DNA of 64,000 bases from contig CM059582.1 in assembly GCA_030407085.1 (NCBI GenBank), positions 89,518,001 through 89,582,000 on the forward strand, in the 5' to 3' direction. A program made the translations under genes and the position numbers. This document shows, piece by piece, positions 43,724 to 55,585 of the stretch; within the stretch, counting starts at the first letter, position 1; each line of letters starts with the position of its first letter. The notes under the pieces were generated by a model. The model made no database searches. It saw only the letters and a program-made list of their open reading frames with translations, and had not been told where the DNA came from. The stretch comes from Trichopria drosophilae. Its lineage: Eukaryota; Arthropoda; Insecta; Hymenoptera; Diapriidae.

Positions 43724-44100
43724 TTAACCCTTTGCGGCAGACATTTTTCTGATGAACCATTTTTCATGGAACTGGGTACTCGGGGGTATTTGAGGTCGCT
43801 GATTACGGATCTGAACTCCGATTTTGAAAACTCAAAATGGCGGATCCAATATGGCCGACCGAAATGCAAAAAATTCCTCAATCCAGATGAAACTGTATAC
43901 TCGGGGATATTTCAAGTCGCTGATTACAAATCTGAACTCAGATTTTGGAAATTCAAAATGGCGGATACAATATGGCCGACCAAAATGCAAAATGTTCCTT
44001 GATCCAGGTAAAACTGAGTACTCGGGGGTTTTTGAAGTCGCTGATTACGAATCTGAACTCAGATATAAAAATTTTAGTTTTCAGATTTTGAATTTCCAAA
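43724..44100. repeat. Three tandem units of the dispersed repeat, TTAA-initiated
   Basis: The run starts TTAACCCTTTGCGGCAG. Each unit of about 125 bp then has ACTCGGGGGTATTTGA.GTCGCTGATTACG, ATCTGAACTC.GATTTT and TCAAAATGGCGGATCCAATATGG. The TTAACCC start resembles a piggyBac-type terminus. Confidence 0.8.
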
Positions 44101-44499
44101 ATTATTGAATTTCCACAATATAGAATGAAAATTCAATCTATAGACCTGCTTCTGCATACGTTGGACTTCATTTCTAAAAAAAAAATCTTTCAAATCGATA
44201 AAGAATTGTAGGCTGTAGACGATTAAAAACATCAAAATCTCTAATCGACATAGTGTGCGTCGTCCCACTTACATTTACATAGATTTTATTGTTTTTCTCG
44301 TGAAATCTAAGACCCATTTTTATCAAATCTTTTTCTGTTAGTTACAAAGACCCTAATAATGAGTAAAAAAAATTGTTTCCCCTTTATTGCTAATAATATA
44401 ATTGTTATTAACAAAAAAAGTTAATAAAATGAGTTTGATCACGAATAAATGCAGTTTTAAGAAAACCTCCCATTATTTTTTTCTGAACATTTTTTCACA

Positions 44500-44720
44500 G
44501 AGATTTTTGGTATCGCTGATTACGAATACGGGGTTAGTTTTTTGAAATTCAAAATGGCTGATCTAAAATGGCGGACAAAAATTTTAAATATAATTCTATT
44601 TGGACAATATTTGTTATTTGGTGGTTTCTCAGATCGCTGATCACAAATCCTAGGTTTGTTTTGCGAAATTCAAAATGGCGGATCCAATATGGCGGCAAAA
44701 ATGTTAAATGTAACTCTAGA
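44500..44720. repeat. Two more units of the dispersed repeat
   Basis: TTCAAAATGGC.GATC.AA.ATGGCGG.CAAAAAT.TTAAAT occurs twice about 120 bp apart, each preceded by a CGCTGAT.AC.AAT stretch. Confidence 0.75.
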
Positions 44721-46037
44721 CAAAATTTATTAAATATTTAATTCGAATTACACATTGGAAAAGAGTAGCCTCTCTAGGGCTGGGATTCCTTACTTCATAG
44801 AAGCTTCCAGGGCATCCGGGACTCACTACGTGGAAGTTCCTCAGTCCGATTTTAAGTCCCCTTTTTATTTTTTTTATTTTTTTAGTTTTACAATTTTTAA
44901 ATTTTAATAATTTATTTTTTAATTTTTAATATTTAAATATAGAATACTAATAGGGGAGAGTGGTGTAAGTTGGTAGTGGTGTAATTTGGCACAGTCCAAT
45001 TTTTAAGCGCTACAGTGTTGCCAGACTTACCGGAACTATACTATAAACTAACTTTAATACACGGCAACTTTTAATGGTATGTAGTCGTTGTTACTTGTTT
45101 CTTTCGAAGCAATACGACATACAAACAATATTTGATAGTTCGAAAGTGTCAATTTGTGTCGTCGAATGCATGTAAAAGAATATTTTGCTTTCAAAATTTA
45201 ATTAAGGTAAGTGTGTGTTTTACGTTATTTTTAAAACCGTTTTTATCGGTATTTGTTATATTACGAAAAATGATCGGGTAAATAATTTATTACACAATTT
45301 ATAAAAAATATACGTGCGGTGTAAGTTGGCATGTATGATTTATTAATATTATATATATATTATATATATATATATATGGGACATTCCATGTCAACCGGGA
45401 CAGTGCTCCCAACAAAATTCATCTGCACTATACGCATGCTGCTTGGGCTTAAAATTTAGTTCAAAGTGTCTACTTTCGAATGCTGAGTGGCCCAACGCAT
45501 AATTTCAAAATGGCGGACTCAAAATGGCGCCCGGAACATGAACAAATTTAAACAAACGTTACATTTACTGTTAAAAAGGCATAATGACGTACAAAAAAAA
45601 ATTTGTTTGAGGCGCATATTATGACTCAATATACGTACTTTCCGTTGGTTATGTTGTATTTCGAAAAATTCAAAATGGCGGAGCCAATATGGCGGATGAA
45701 AAATAAAATTAAAAAAATATAATCGTCTACTACATTAAATTCTAAACACAAATGTCCCCTTGGGATTTTTTGATACAACCCATCGTTTTCAAGATAAAAA
45801 TTCAGGAACATTGGAATGAAATTATGGATAAAACGGGATGATTTTTGGGTGGCTGTTTACGAATGCGGCGTCAGTTTGCGTATTTAATGAAATGAAAAAG
45901 AAGTTGGAAATCTATACAATACAGGCACAATAATGCCACTTCAAAACAAGACAGCCTACAAGAGCTTGCTTGGCTTTGTTTGAGGTGAAGGCTTTGTTTC
46001 GGTACATGGAGAGAATGAGATGTTGACGTTGGGTGAC
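44721..46037. other. No gene; simple and dispersed repeats
   Basis: GGTGTAAGTTGG recurs at about 44962 and 45320 (GGTGTAATTTGG at 44976). A TA microsatellite lies at 45349-45377. Two copies of AAAATGGCGGA.... lie near 45509-45525 and 45669-45690. No coding frame is supported. Confidence 0.5.
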
Positions 46038-46691
46038 TGTTACGATCCGTCGATCGTAGATCATCTACATTCTAATAATAATTATACGTATATCTTATAG
46101 CTACTAATAATGTCTACGTATCACATTAAAGTAAGGTAACGCCGCGCATCCGGTCTCATGTGACGACATGGGATCCTTCCCGAACAATTCGGTTAAATGC
46201 ATTTCGGGAAGCAGTCAGCATTTTTCGGCTGGGAACCTGCAGAGATCGGCAATTCGCAGGACTCGACGACGGTCGCCTGCTCACGGAAACTACAAGTTCA
46301 GCATGGTCCCAGGCCAGGAAATGCTGACGGTGTGTGAGAACGACGTCGATCCGTCAACGGACACGTTGACGGATCTCGAGAAAGTGAGTTCTCAAGACAG
46401 ACAGTTTTTAGCTGCGGAACGAGTAACTTCGTCGGCTCGTGTCCGAAAAGCTCGTAGTAACCAACTTCGAGCGGAACGCCGGAAATTATAAGTGCGCGCT
46501 CCGGTGTTCGACTTCGCGCGCCATTAGAATAACAACAAGTCCGCGTTTGTAATCGAGTTAACGCGAGATCGCGAAGGGACGCGGGTGCTGGACCGTCTAA
46601 TAAAACATATACTATTTGGACATCTTTTGTGTCATTCACACCCCCTTCTTCCCCTTCGCGCCTGTTACGCACGACCGCTCCGTACGTAACA
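46038..46691 (+). repeat. Solo LTR of a Gypsy-B-related element, 654 bp
   Basis: It starts TGTTACG and ends CGTAACA, with GTGAC immediately on both sides (46033-46037 and 46692-46696), a 5-bp target duplication. AATAAAACATATAC near 46601 is a polyadenylation-type signal. An open frame of 107 codons (46168-46491) lies inside. The part around GGGAACCTGCAGAGATCGG and GCATGGTCCCAGGCC resembles the Gypsy-B 3' LTR. Recombination between two LTRs explains the lack of an internal region. Confidence 0.87.
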
Positions 46692-46693
46692 GT

Positions 46694-47190
46694 GACCATT
46701 CCAAAGTCACCCCAAAGACACCCCGAAGACACCCCAAAGTCACCCCAAAGTCACCCCAAAGTCTCACCAAAGTCTAACCAAAGTCACCCAATGTCATCCT
46801 AGGTTATCCCAAAGACACCCCAAAGTCACCCCAATGACGCCCCAAAGTCATCCCAAAGACACCCCAAAGCCACCCCAATGTCACCTCAAAGTCACCCCAA
46901 TGTCACCCCAAAGACACCCCAAAGACACCCCATAGTCACCGCAAAGTCACCCCAATGTCACCTCAAAGTCACCCCAAAGTCACCGCAGTCACCCCAAAGA
47001 CACCACAAAGTCACCCCAAAGTCACCCCAAAGACACCCCAAAGACACACCAAAGACACCCCGAAGACACCCCAAAGTCACCCCAAAGTCCGTCCACGACA
47101 TCCCAACGTCACCCAAACGTCACCCCAAAACCACCAACGTCACCATGGCATCTTCATCATCATCATCGTCGTCGTCGTCGTCGTCGTCGA
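46694..47190. repeat. Short tandem repeat CACCCCAAAG(T/A) and (TCG)n
   Basis: About 440 bp of 10-11-bp units CACCCCAAAGT or CACCCCAAAGA is followed by CATCATCATCATCG and a (TCG)n run at about 47150-47190. All frames are open because of the repeat, which creates spurious proteins rich in PQ, HPK and TPK. Confidence 0.92.
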
Positions 47191-47199
47191 GCAAAACGG

Positions 47200-49134
47200 A
47201 AAATTGAAAACTTTGCATTAATATATTGTGTTCTATATTCATTAATTTTAGTGCTACATCGAGTACATCTCCTTCGCCTTTTATTCGGTCACATTATAGA
47301 TAATCTGCATTTGAGTGTCGTTTTTCTAGCGAAACTTTAGGTTTCCGACAACTCATTCCTCTGCTTAAAGGTTTTCGACATTTTTGTATGCATACAGCAT
47401 TTGCTAATAATTTATTTGTGGCCATTAATCTAAATTGTTTCAATTTCCTGTGTTTTTCCTTATAATAAATACTTATATACAATCGGCAAATGATGACATA
47501 TTAGAATTATTCATTACATATATGTGGCATACAATTAGCTTCAATTTTTACATAATCCTTCACACATATCTTTTTCCACGAGGGTAACATCGCATTTACG
47601 ATCAGCTACCTGAGAATTGCCGGATTACCGGATATCGTTCAAATAGAGTAATATTTTACAATGTGCATATATTATATGAGATTTGAAATTTTTAAAACTA
47701 ATACGGATACTTAATCGGCCGCAATAAAAATCTCCGAGTAAGAAATTTTGTCCAAATAGAATGACTTCTTAAATTTGTATCTGCCATCTTGAATTTCGTA
47801 AAACTAACCTTGGATTCGTAATCAGCGACCTCAAAAAAACCCGAGTAACAATTTTCAGCTAAATTGGACAAAAGGAAAAATGCGTGACTCAATAGGTTAA
47901 TTTATTTCTGCAAAATATTTCTAGTACATTTCATACTCAAAATGCCAGGAAATGCTTCAGAAATTCTAAACATGCACGAAGCTGGATGAACTTTAGAGTT
48001 GAAAATAATAACAACATATGACATTATGAGAAATGATTAAAAGTCTTAATACGGTTGTTCTAGTAAATCTGTTTATAAATAAATTTGCATATTATTTTAT
48101 TTCAAATTTGTACACTAATTTGAAATATATGGAATGAATATATGTTTTTATCTAAATAGTCTTTATTTATGATAAACATTTCCTTATGTTTTCTTAAACA
48201 GCCCTTTTTACTTAATTTAAAACTGTATCCAAAACAATTACATATGTCAGTTTTATCAACAACATTTCAAGAATTGAAAATTCTTTTCTTTATTATACGA
48301 TCAGCTAAAATAGGTTGACCAGTCGTTAACGATCGCGAATTAGGGGGTCCAGGTATCGCGCTCTGTAATTTTTCATTTTATCAGTTAAAATATCTGTGCC
48401 GGGTCTTAAAAGGGTAGTTGCGAATACTAAGTTCAGAAATCCTGGTGAAAAGGATCACTGATGTCGAGGTACATGTATTCAGCTCCATAGTTTATCTCAT
48501 TAGCCCAAATATCTCCACAAGCCATTTAAGGTCTCCGTCCTTGCGGTCACACTTGGACGTAATTTCAAGGTTAAAAAATCTACTCGGATTTGTATATGTA
48601 TTGGAGATAACTGTAAACAAGGGCACTACATGAGTATGTTACTCAATAGTAAGTCTAGGAATCATATAAACGGCAACATTATAACAAAAAAACATGTTCA
48701 AGAAATTCTAGGGATTTATGCGTTCTTAATTTACATGAAGTTTACATTTTCAAAAATACAATATTACACATAGTATTTTTGATCAACTATTGTATATTAG
48801 CAAAACTGAGTAAAATCCCGAATAAAAAAAAAACACTTCTTGTAAAAGAACTCGTCATGTTCTTATTAGTAAAACATAATTACCACAAAAAATGCTATCG
48901 GAATTAAACTGTGTGCTATTATATGGCTATATATTTTTATTCTACAAAAAGCATTGAAATCACGTAATAAGGCCAAGTTCTTTCTAAAGAATGAAACTAT
49001 TCATTAATGCAATATACAATAATTTGGATTCAATATCATCAATAATATACACATTGGCCCTTATTCCAAGCATTCCACAACTGCCTTGTCAAAAACTTGG
49101 CTGCCCTTTTAGTCAAGTTTTTCGGAAAATAGAT
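47200..49134. other. No gene; one dispersed-repeat copy
   Basis: 47720-47890 contains a reverse copy of the dispersed repeat (CCGAGTAA..AATTTTGTCCAAATAGAATGACTT, ATCTGCCATCTTGAATTTCG, TTCGTAATCAGCGACCTCAAAAAAACCCGAGTAACAATTTTCAGC). The rest is AT-rich without signal. Confidence 0.5.
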
Positions 49135-49694
49135 TAGAATAGAATAGAATAGAATACCATTTATTTAGCCCGAGGGGTGACCTCTTAAGCTAACCATACA
49201 TAGAAATTACAATTATGTGTTGAAAAAAGAAATATAAAAAGTACAAAGTACTATTATAATTAGATACGTAATAGCTATAATGACGTGAGAACCGAATAGA
49301 AAATTGTTTAGAACTATAGGGAGGAATCGAACCGAAATAATAAACAATTAATAATAGTAACATTAAGCAAAAGTTTTCTTAAAAGTAAAAAAATATAAAA
49401 TCTAGAAAAAAAATAGAAAGATTATTTAGTCAGCCTATTATCTTTCTACCCGAAATTTCGCAGTCACGTAGAAAGCGGTGGAGTTTGGATTTAAAACTGT
49501 CAGCTGTTAGGCTGCCGTTAATACTGTTAGGTAGAGCAATCCAAAGCCTGGTGGATGTAATGAGGAACGATTTGGAGTAGGCCTCAGAACGATGACTGGG
49601 TACTCTTAGCTTACTTCTGGTCGAACGAAGAGTGCGATCAGTGACGTCATTACGCGATACATATTTTTCATAGAGGTATAGCGGAATCTTATTT

Positions 49695-52070
49695 TTAAAT
49701 ATAGGTATGTAATAATACCAATAAAATAGAGTCGTGGTCGTCGCGTCGAAGGTGAAAGATGAAGCGGATGACAGAATTTAGCATTCTCTCCAGCTTCATC
49801 CTTAATGTCCAGTCAAGGTCATTGTAGACTGCGCAGCAATAGTCGAAGTGTAAGCCGAGATTTCGGACTGTCTTGGCCCATGGAATGATATTATTCTGTA
49901 CTCTTATAGGTGGTAAATTGGTAAGTTCCAATAGATTAATAAAGTATGAACTTCCAATCATAATTGCTTGCGTTTTAGAAAAATTTATAGTGAGATCATT
50001 TGCGAGCGCCCTTTCGACGTCACTGGTTAATCGCGCACAAACTTCCTTTATTTCTTGTGGAGAGCAGCTCAGAAAGATTTGTGAATCATCGGCAAAGATC
50101 ACATGCATGGTGTGTCGCAAAACAGATGGAAGGTCGTTTATGAATATGGAGAAAAGTAGCGGGCCTAGAACAGAGCTCTGAGGCACATCAGCATTGATAG
50201 GTAGCACCATTGTCGACAAAAATGGCCTGCGACCTGTTTGTTAGATAGGAAGCAAACCATGCGAGAGCTGGATTAGAGCAGTGGGCGGCTTAAAGTTTCT
50301 CCAAGAGAATGGTATGGTTCACTGTGTCGAAGGCTTTACTAAAGTCGAACTATAAAAGGATAACAACATTACGATTTTCTATAGCCTCACGACAAAAATC
50401 ATTGACTAGAAGTAGTACCGTTTGGGTATTAAAGCCCCCGCGAAAACCAGACCGATACGGTTCGAACCAATTTGGTTCATTTAGAAAGGTGACAATCTGA
50501 TCATAATTGGTTTATACCAATCTCTCTAGAATTGTCGATGGTGTACATAAGATGGAGACGAGACGGTAGTCAGAAATACAAGACGGCAATTTCTTTTTAT
50601 TTATTGGCACTACCAAAGCCTTTTTCCATTCGGCTGGAAAGGTGGACGAATTAAGTGAAAGATTGAAGAGATAGATTAAATGAGTGGCGATGATGGGAAA
50701 GGTTTTCAAATAAAAACTAATCCGTGTTTGATCTACACCTTTTGCCTCAAACCTTCGTCGCGTGACACATGTCAATAGATTGTCTAATGTAATATTCGAG
50801 AAATAAAACATGGTATCCTGAGAGTTCTGAGTCGTCGAAAGGAGAAGTACGAACGATGGAGATAAGGCTGGTACTCTATTGGCAAAAGAAACAAAATGAA
50901 AATTTAGTTCTTCAGGGGTGCAGCAAAGTGGACGAGATTTTACCGCAGAATTAGCCAACCCAAGTCTACGAAGTTTAGCCCAAGTGCTTTTTGGATATCG
51001 AGAGCTGCGTGTGATTACACTTTTCACGTGACAATCGCCAAGCTGTTCTGTTAGTTTTGTTGAGAGATATTAATTTGAGTTTCGCGTCCGGATCGCGTGT
51101 GCGACGAAAAGCACGCAGAGTAGAGTCACGTTCGCGCTTTAGTGAGCGCAGCACCACAGTAACCCAGGGTAATGCTTTACTCTTCGGTATGGTGGTTCTT
51201 AGAGGAGCAAATTTATCAAAAGATGATATTATTCTATGCGAGAGGGTCGAACAAAGGAAGTCAATAGACTGATGAGTGCCAGTAGCACATCTAAACATAC
51301 TCCAATCGCATTTCTCAAAGTCATCCAGCAACACTTCCAAACAAAAATTGCAGTAGTCGCGGCAAGTAATAGCAGTCGTATTATCCGTATAAATGTTTAA
51401 ATCGTATTCAATTGATATCAAATCATGTCCATATACGAATGGTAAGCTAATTTGTGAAACAGACTTAACATTATCCAGGCTATCAACTATACAATGGTCA
51501 ATCCACGAGTCTGCGGTGGCACTATGAAAAGTAGGGGAGTAGTCAACAATCTGTAAGCTGTTTTCAAGAGCAAACTGCTTCAGATAGGTAGCAGCATGCG
51601 AATGTTTTTGCAAATCGATATTAAGTCACCCATTATTATAATGTTATTATAGTTGCAGCTTAGAGATATTGCAGAGCAGCCCCGAAGTTTTCTGGCATCG
51701 GTTTATTAGGCGGGCGTTAAATGACGGAGACAAGCACAGGAGAGCATGCGTGGCCAGATATTTCAGCAATCATAAACTCATTTTAGGTGTCCGAAATATC
51801 TGATAGAGCTAATAATTTACAGGCAAGTTGCTTATGAATATACATAGCTACACCCCCACCGCTTAAGCCCCCCGGTCATGGCGAACGAGATAATATTTAT
51901 CGAGTTGAAAAAATTTGTCCGGAGATTGATCCGTGAGCCAAGTTTCTGTTAAGAGTATAATATCAAAAAGATTAGTTCAAAGTAGTCGCAAAATCCAGGA
52001 AATTTATTTTTGGACTTTATAGACTGAATATTTAAATGACAAAATTTTCAAACTCGATAATTTGATAACT
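49695..52070 (-). pseudogene. LINE ORF2: AP-endonuclease and reverse transcriptase
   Basis: The endonuclease begins near 51960 with ILLTETWLTDQS and ends in SWIDHCIVDSLDNVKS and FVYGHDLISIEYDL (about 51540-51400), the D-H region. RT follows: FPAEWKKALVVPI and ISDYRLVSILCTPS at about 50650-50540, a damaged palm start near 50350, SSVLGPLLFSIFINDLPS at about 50170, and FADDSQIFL at about 50090. The C-terminal part ends at 49695. Shifts lie near 51000, 50500 and 50220, and the IDHC region shows several substitutions. The protein would nick target DNA and prime reverse transcription there. This copy cannot do so. Confidence 0.78.
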
Positions 52071-52138
52071 TTAGACGTGGATAATGCTGGAATAGCAGCA
52101 GCGTTGACAGCATCCATAGAGATGACAGATGTAAATCT

Positions 52139-53145
52139 CTATAACATTTGCCCCTCTTGCTGATCTATAATGGACGATGCCCTTGTAGAAGTAGACGGAA
52201 TCTCAGGGTGTTCTTTTAAGATTGCACGAGCCTTTTTCAGTAAATTGCGCGTCTCTATTGACAGAGATTCGTTTATATTTACACGAGACATCGGGAGCTC
52301 TGGAAAGATGAGATTAGACGTAAGACCTTTGTTGAGTCTCATTGCCTGTATAAATTTTGTCCTTTGCGCGGATTGGACAGCTTGGCAATGATTACTTGAG
52401 ATTGACCGTGAGTGGACGCCACTGTAGATGTCGTTGAAGTCGATGCAAAGGTTGATAGATCATTGCCAGATGTGTGACTAGCGTTGGGATCATTTAATAA
52501 ATTTGTACCAAGACGTTCAATGGATAGCAGATCGCGTGCCTTCATTGTAACTTCTAAGACTTCCACTATTTTGAGGAAAATTACATCCAGATCCTCATTA
52601 AACGTTTCGGGAAGCCCAGTAATGACTAAGTCGCTACATCGTAGCTCATATGCATTAGTAGCTTTACGTTTTAGGACCGTGCACGTATGATTTTGTAGGA
52701 TAGCTACTGATTGTTTCATTTCCTGGACAGTAGAATTGAGGTTCAACACTGAATCGAGTTTAGCGCATAGCTCTGCATGTTGCTTGTCATGTCTGGTTTA
52801 GAAATCCCGAAATTCGTGCGATGGTAAGATCGCATTATCAATGGCCTCGGAGGTAGTAGTCTCCACTGACAAAGCACTATTTGAGCGCGTGATAAGTTTC
52901 GGGGCAGCCAAAATATTATCTGCAGCTCGTTTTCTGCCACGCTTAGGTGCAGGAACTAAGCAACAGGTTGGTCCGTTATCTGTCAAAGTACTGGCTACTG
53001 GTACACAAGTGGTGTGATAGAGTGAGGCACAGACGAAACATTTGACGCTATCTTTTTCTTCACCAAGATTAAGGCATGCCATGCAAGTAGCCATAAATAA
53101 AAAATGAAAAGAATTCAGCTGTGAATTAAATGTATTTATACACAC
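52139..53145 (-). pseudogene. LINE ORF1 with PHD-like zinc finger
   Basis: The first part (53145-52798) begins MATC near 53094 and carries CMACLNLGEEKDSVKCFVC....YHTTCV, a Cys4-His-Cys pattern like PHD fingers known from ORF1 of CR1-type LINEs. A basic PAPKRGRKRAAD follows. After a shift, 52749-52339 carries a predicted coiled coil (VQEMKQSVAILQNH), then LRCSDLVITGLPETFNEDL. After a further shift, 52342-52139 has LIFPELPMSRVNINESLSIET and TRNLLKKARAILKEHPE. The protein would coat the LINE RNA. At least two frameshifts are present. Confidence 0.7.
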
Positions 53146-54420
53146 ATCTACTATAAACCATACATACGTCAGTGCAAATGCTCAATCGAGCGGCACGAAA
53201 AAGCTCGCTTAGCACGGATTGAGAGTCCCGTGTCAACTGGATCCGCGATGAATCGGTGATCGATGAGTCAAATGCTTCTTCCCACCAGTCTCAAGCGCTC
53301 GAAGAAGGGATAGCTCAGTATTCAAGACTATAGCGCGAGATCCAGCGAAGAGATTGGGATCTATATATGTCGAGAAGTAGAGGCACTATGCTCGAGCAAT
53401 CGATATAGTGTTATTGGCTCCTATTAATAGATTTCCAGCGGAGCATTAACTGATCATCTGTTAAGCACAATAACAAATAGCTAACCAACTAATGCGAGAT
53501 CCACTTAATCATACGAAAATGACACAAGAAATTATTATTTCCTCAAGTTCCTCTTAACAAGTATTGTCCTCAAAGCACGTTCCCTTTAGGTTATGATGCA
53601 CAGTAGTCCAATTTGTCACCAATATAATTCTTTGATGCATCCTCACATAAAAACTATAAATCCAGTTTCGCAAAGTCTTCAATTAGCTGCACAGTGCACA
53701 GATCACCACACTATAAATACGTAGGAGAAGACGCGTAAAAGTACTTTATTAAGAGCGAGCAAATTTAAGCACGTTTCAAGCTCGGTCTGCTCGGGAAGTC
53801 CTGGAAGTTCCGGAGAATCTTGATCCCCGAAGAATGGTCCCCATTTCGAAGTGTCATGCAATTTTCAGAATACATGCATTAGTTTGTCAGTCAATATATT
53901 ATTGTATTATTTGCAATTCCTTACATTTCGTTACGCACATATGCCAGTTAATTTATCATCACAGCATTTACATTCATTTTCACAACAAAATATTCATCTT
54001 TACAATATTTGATACGACAAAGAATTCTAGTATTATATAACTCTATTAGTAAACAAAACTAATATAAAAAATGGGGTAAATAATAAATTAAGTAAAAACA
54101 TTTAGTTTTGAGGCTATAATGGTAACACCCGACAGCCAACGGAGGGGCATATATCGTAGATTTGTAAGATGAACCATTCTTTCTTTACAATTCAAGGTAT
54201 TGCTTGTCAATAATATCATATCATAATTGCTGTTTTACTTCCTATACATTTCTGCAATGTCATCTATTTAATAGGTAATATGGACGATGTTGAAGTTTGC
54301 AACGTTCGAGGCGATCGAAAAAAATTTCCTTTTTTTTGTCGAACGTATTTTTCCTATCCTTGTCATATACGAACCTCATAAATGACAAAAATAAAATTTT
54401 CGAAAATTTGGGTGCTGGTG
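53146..54420. other. No gene; probable LINE 5' region then AT-rich DNA
   Basis: 53146-53820 is of balanced composition and may be the LINE 5' UTR or older sequence. 53830-54250 is AT-rich. No coding signal. Confidence 0.35.
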
Positions 54421-54424
54421 AAGA

Positions 54425-54650
54425 GCGCAAAACACACCCAAAAACCCGAAAAAACGCTCTGAAATTGCCATTTTGTCTTGAAGGTCTGTTTTTATTTTTT
54501 AAATATTCATTAATACTCGTAACGAACATAATGTAAGTTTTTCGAAATTTTTCTATGCCAGGATCATCTCGAAAGTGGGGGTAAGACACCCCAAAAACCC
54601 GAAATATCGCTCTGAAATCGCGATTTTATCTTAGGGGTCTGCTACGAATT
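54425..54650. repeat. Direct duplication of ~70 bp
   Basis: CA.ACACCC.AAAAACCCGAAA.A.CGCTCTGAAAT.GC.ATTTT.TCTT..GGTCTG occurs at about 54430-54489 and about 54584-54644. The second copy touches the presumed outer end of the Gypsy-B LTR. Confidence 0.75.
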
Positions 54651-54699
54651 CGATTTTTGGTATCAGGCAGGATTCTGACATCAGAGAACTTTCGAAGTC

Positions 54700-55312
54700 C
54701 TCAGTTACAAGGTAATAGGATCGGGAAAATCAAACACAGATATATAAGTAGACGTGTTTAATCCACTGACGAATATTACTCCCGAACCAGCACTCGCGAT
54801 TTATATCGGCGCGCTGTATTGAACCACGGGCGCGCACGTTGAATTTACCGTGATTCCGCTTCCCCGAGTGTCGACTCTCGGAGGGAAGGATAATTCTCTT
54901 GAGGCTTCCGAGTCCGCGCGGGAAATCGAAGTGTCTCTCGTCGAAGTCCGTCGCGACCAAATCGCTACTCGCCTGGTCGCTATCACGCATCGTTTGCACT
55001 TTTTGGGCTTGGGACCCTGCTGATTTCAGCATTTTGAAAGTTAAGGCCACTCGTGTGGCTTTTCGATATTTGCAGGTTCCCACGTAAAGTGCTTACTTAT
55101 TGTAAAAATTGATATTGCTTATGCCCCTTGTGTGTCCATCCGGTCTCGCGTTTACGACTCTACACCGGATGGAATAAATATCGTATGTCGTTTATACGAT
55201 ATTTATTCATACAAATAAAATATAACTTAATCCCCAATATGCGCGATATAAAGAGTTAACTATTATAGATAATTAAGAAAACTCGGCGGTGTACGACCCG
55301 GCGTTCGTAACA
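54700..55312 (-). repeat. 3' LTR of Gypsy-B (outer boundary uncertain)
   Basis: On the minus strand the LTR starts TGTTACGAACGCC at 55312, directly after a polypurine tract. It contains TGAATAAATATCG and a VGTCKYRKATR... frame, with stretches related to the solo LTR at 46038 (GGGAACCTGCAAATATCG, AGGGTCCCAAGCCC). I could not find a CGTAACA end; around 54705 (CCTTGTAAC) is a guess. Confidence 0.6.
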
Positions 55313-55323
55313 CCTCCCCCTTC
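55313..55323 (-). other. Polypurine tract of Gypsy-B
   Basis: GAAGGGGGAGG on the minus strand immediately precedes the LTR start TGTTACG. It is the usual plus-strand primer site. Confidence 0.78.
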
Positions 55324-55585
55324 GAAAAAAACGGCGTTCCATCGCCGAAGACCCACCGGGAGAGTGCGTCTGGTGATCGCGCTTATGTGTTCACTTATCA
55401 CATAGTTACATGTACATTCTTAACATTTTTAAATTAATGCGAAGTAGTGCTGGCTCGGAACTATTACATTATTTATTAAATTATTACAATTTTCGATCCA
55501 CGCCTTGCATCACGGTTTACTTAAACTTAGATTTCGGTTCGAGGGAATTTTCTTTCCACCCTCTGACGATTCTCCGCGGTCCTCA

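Larger units (their letters stand above)
49135..53145 (-). mobile_element. Decayed LINE with ORF1 (PHD-like) and ORF2
   Basis: On the minus strand ORF1 (53145-52139) and ORF2 with endonuclease and RT (about 52070-49695) are followed by a 3' UTR. The UTR ends in CGGGCTAAATAAATGGTATTC and a (TATTC)n tail (plus-strand 49135-49160). Both ORFs carry several shifts and stops. The 5' UTR may extend to about 53750 but cannot be delimited. Clade (CR1- or I-like) is open. Confidence 0.8.

Noticed and set aside
46878..47207. A Pro/Gln/His-rich protein
   Set aside because: It is translation of a 10-11-bp tandem repeat, open in several frames.
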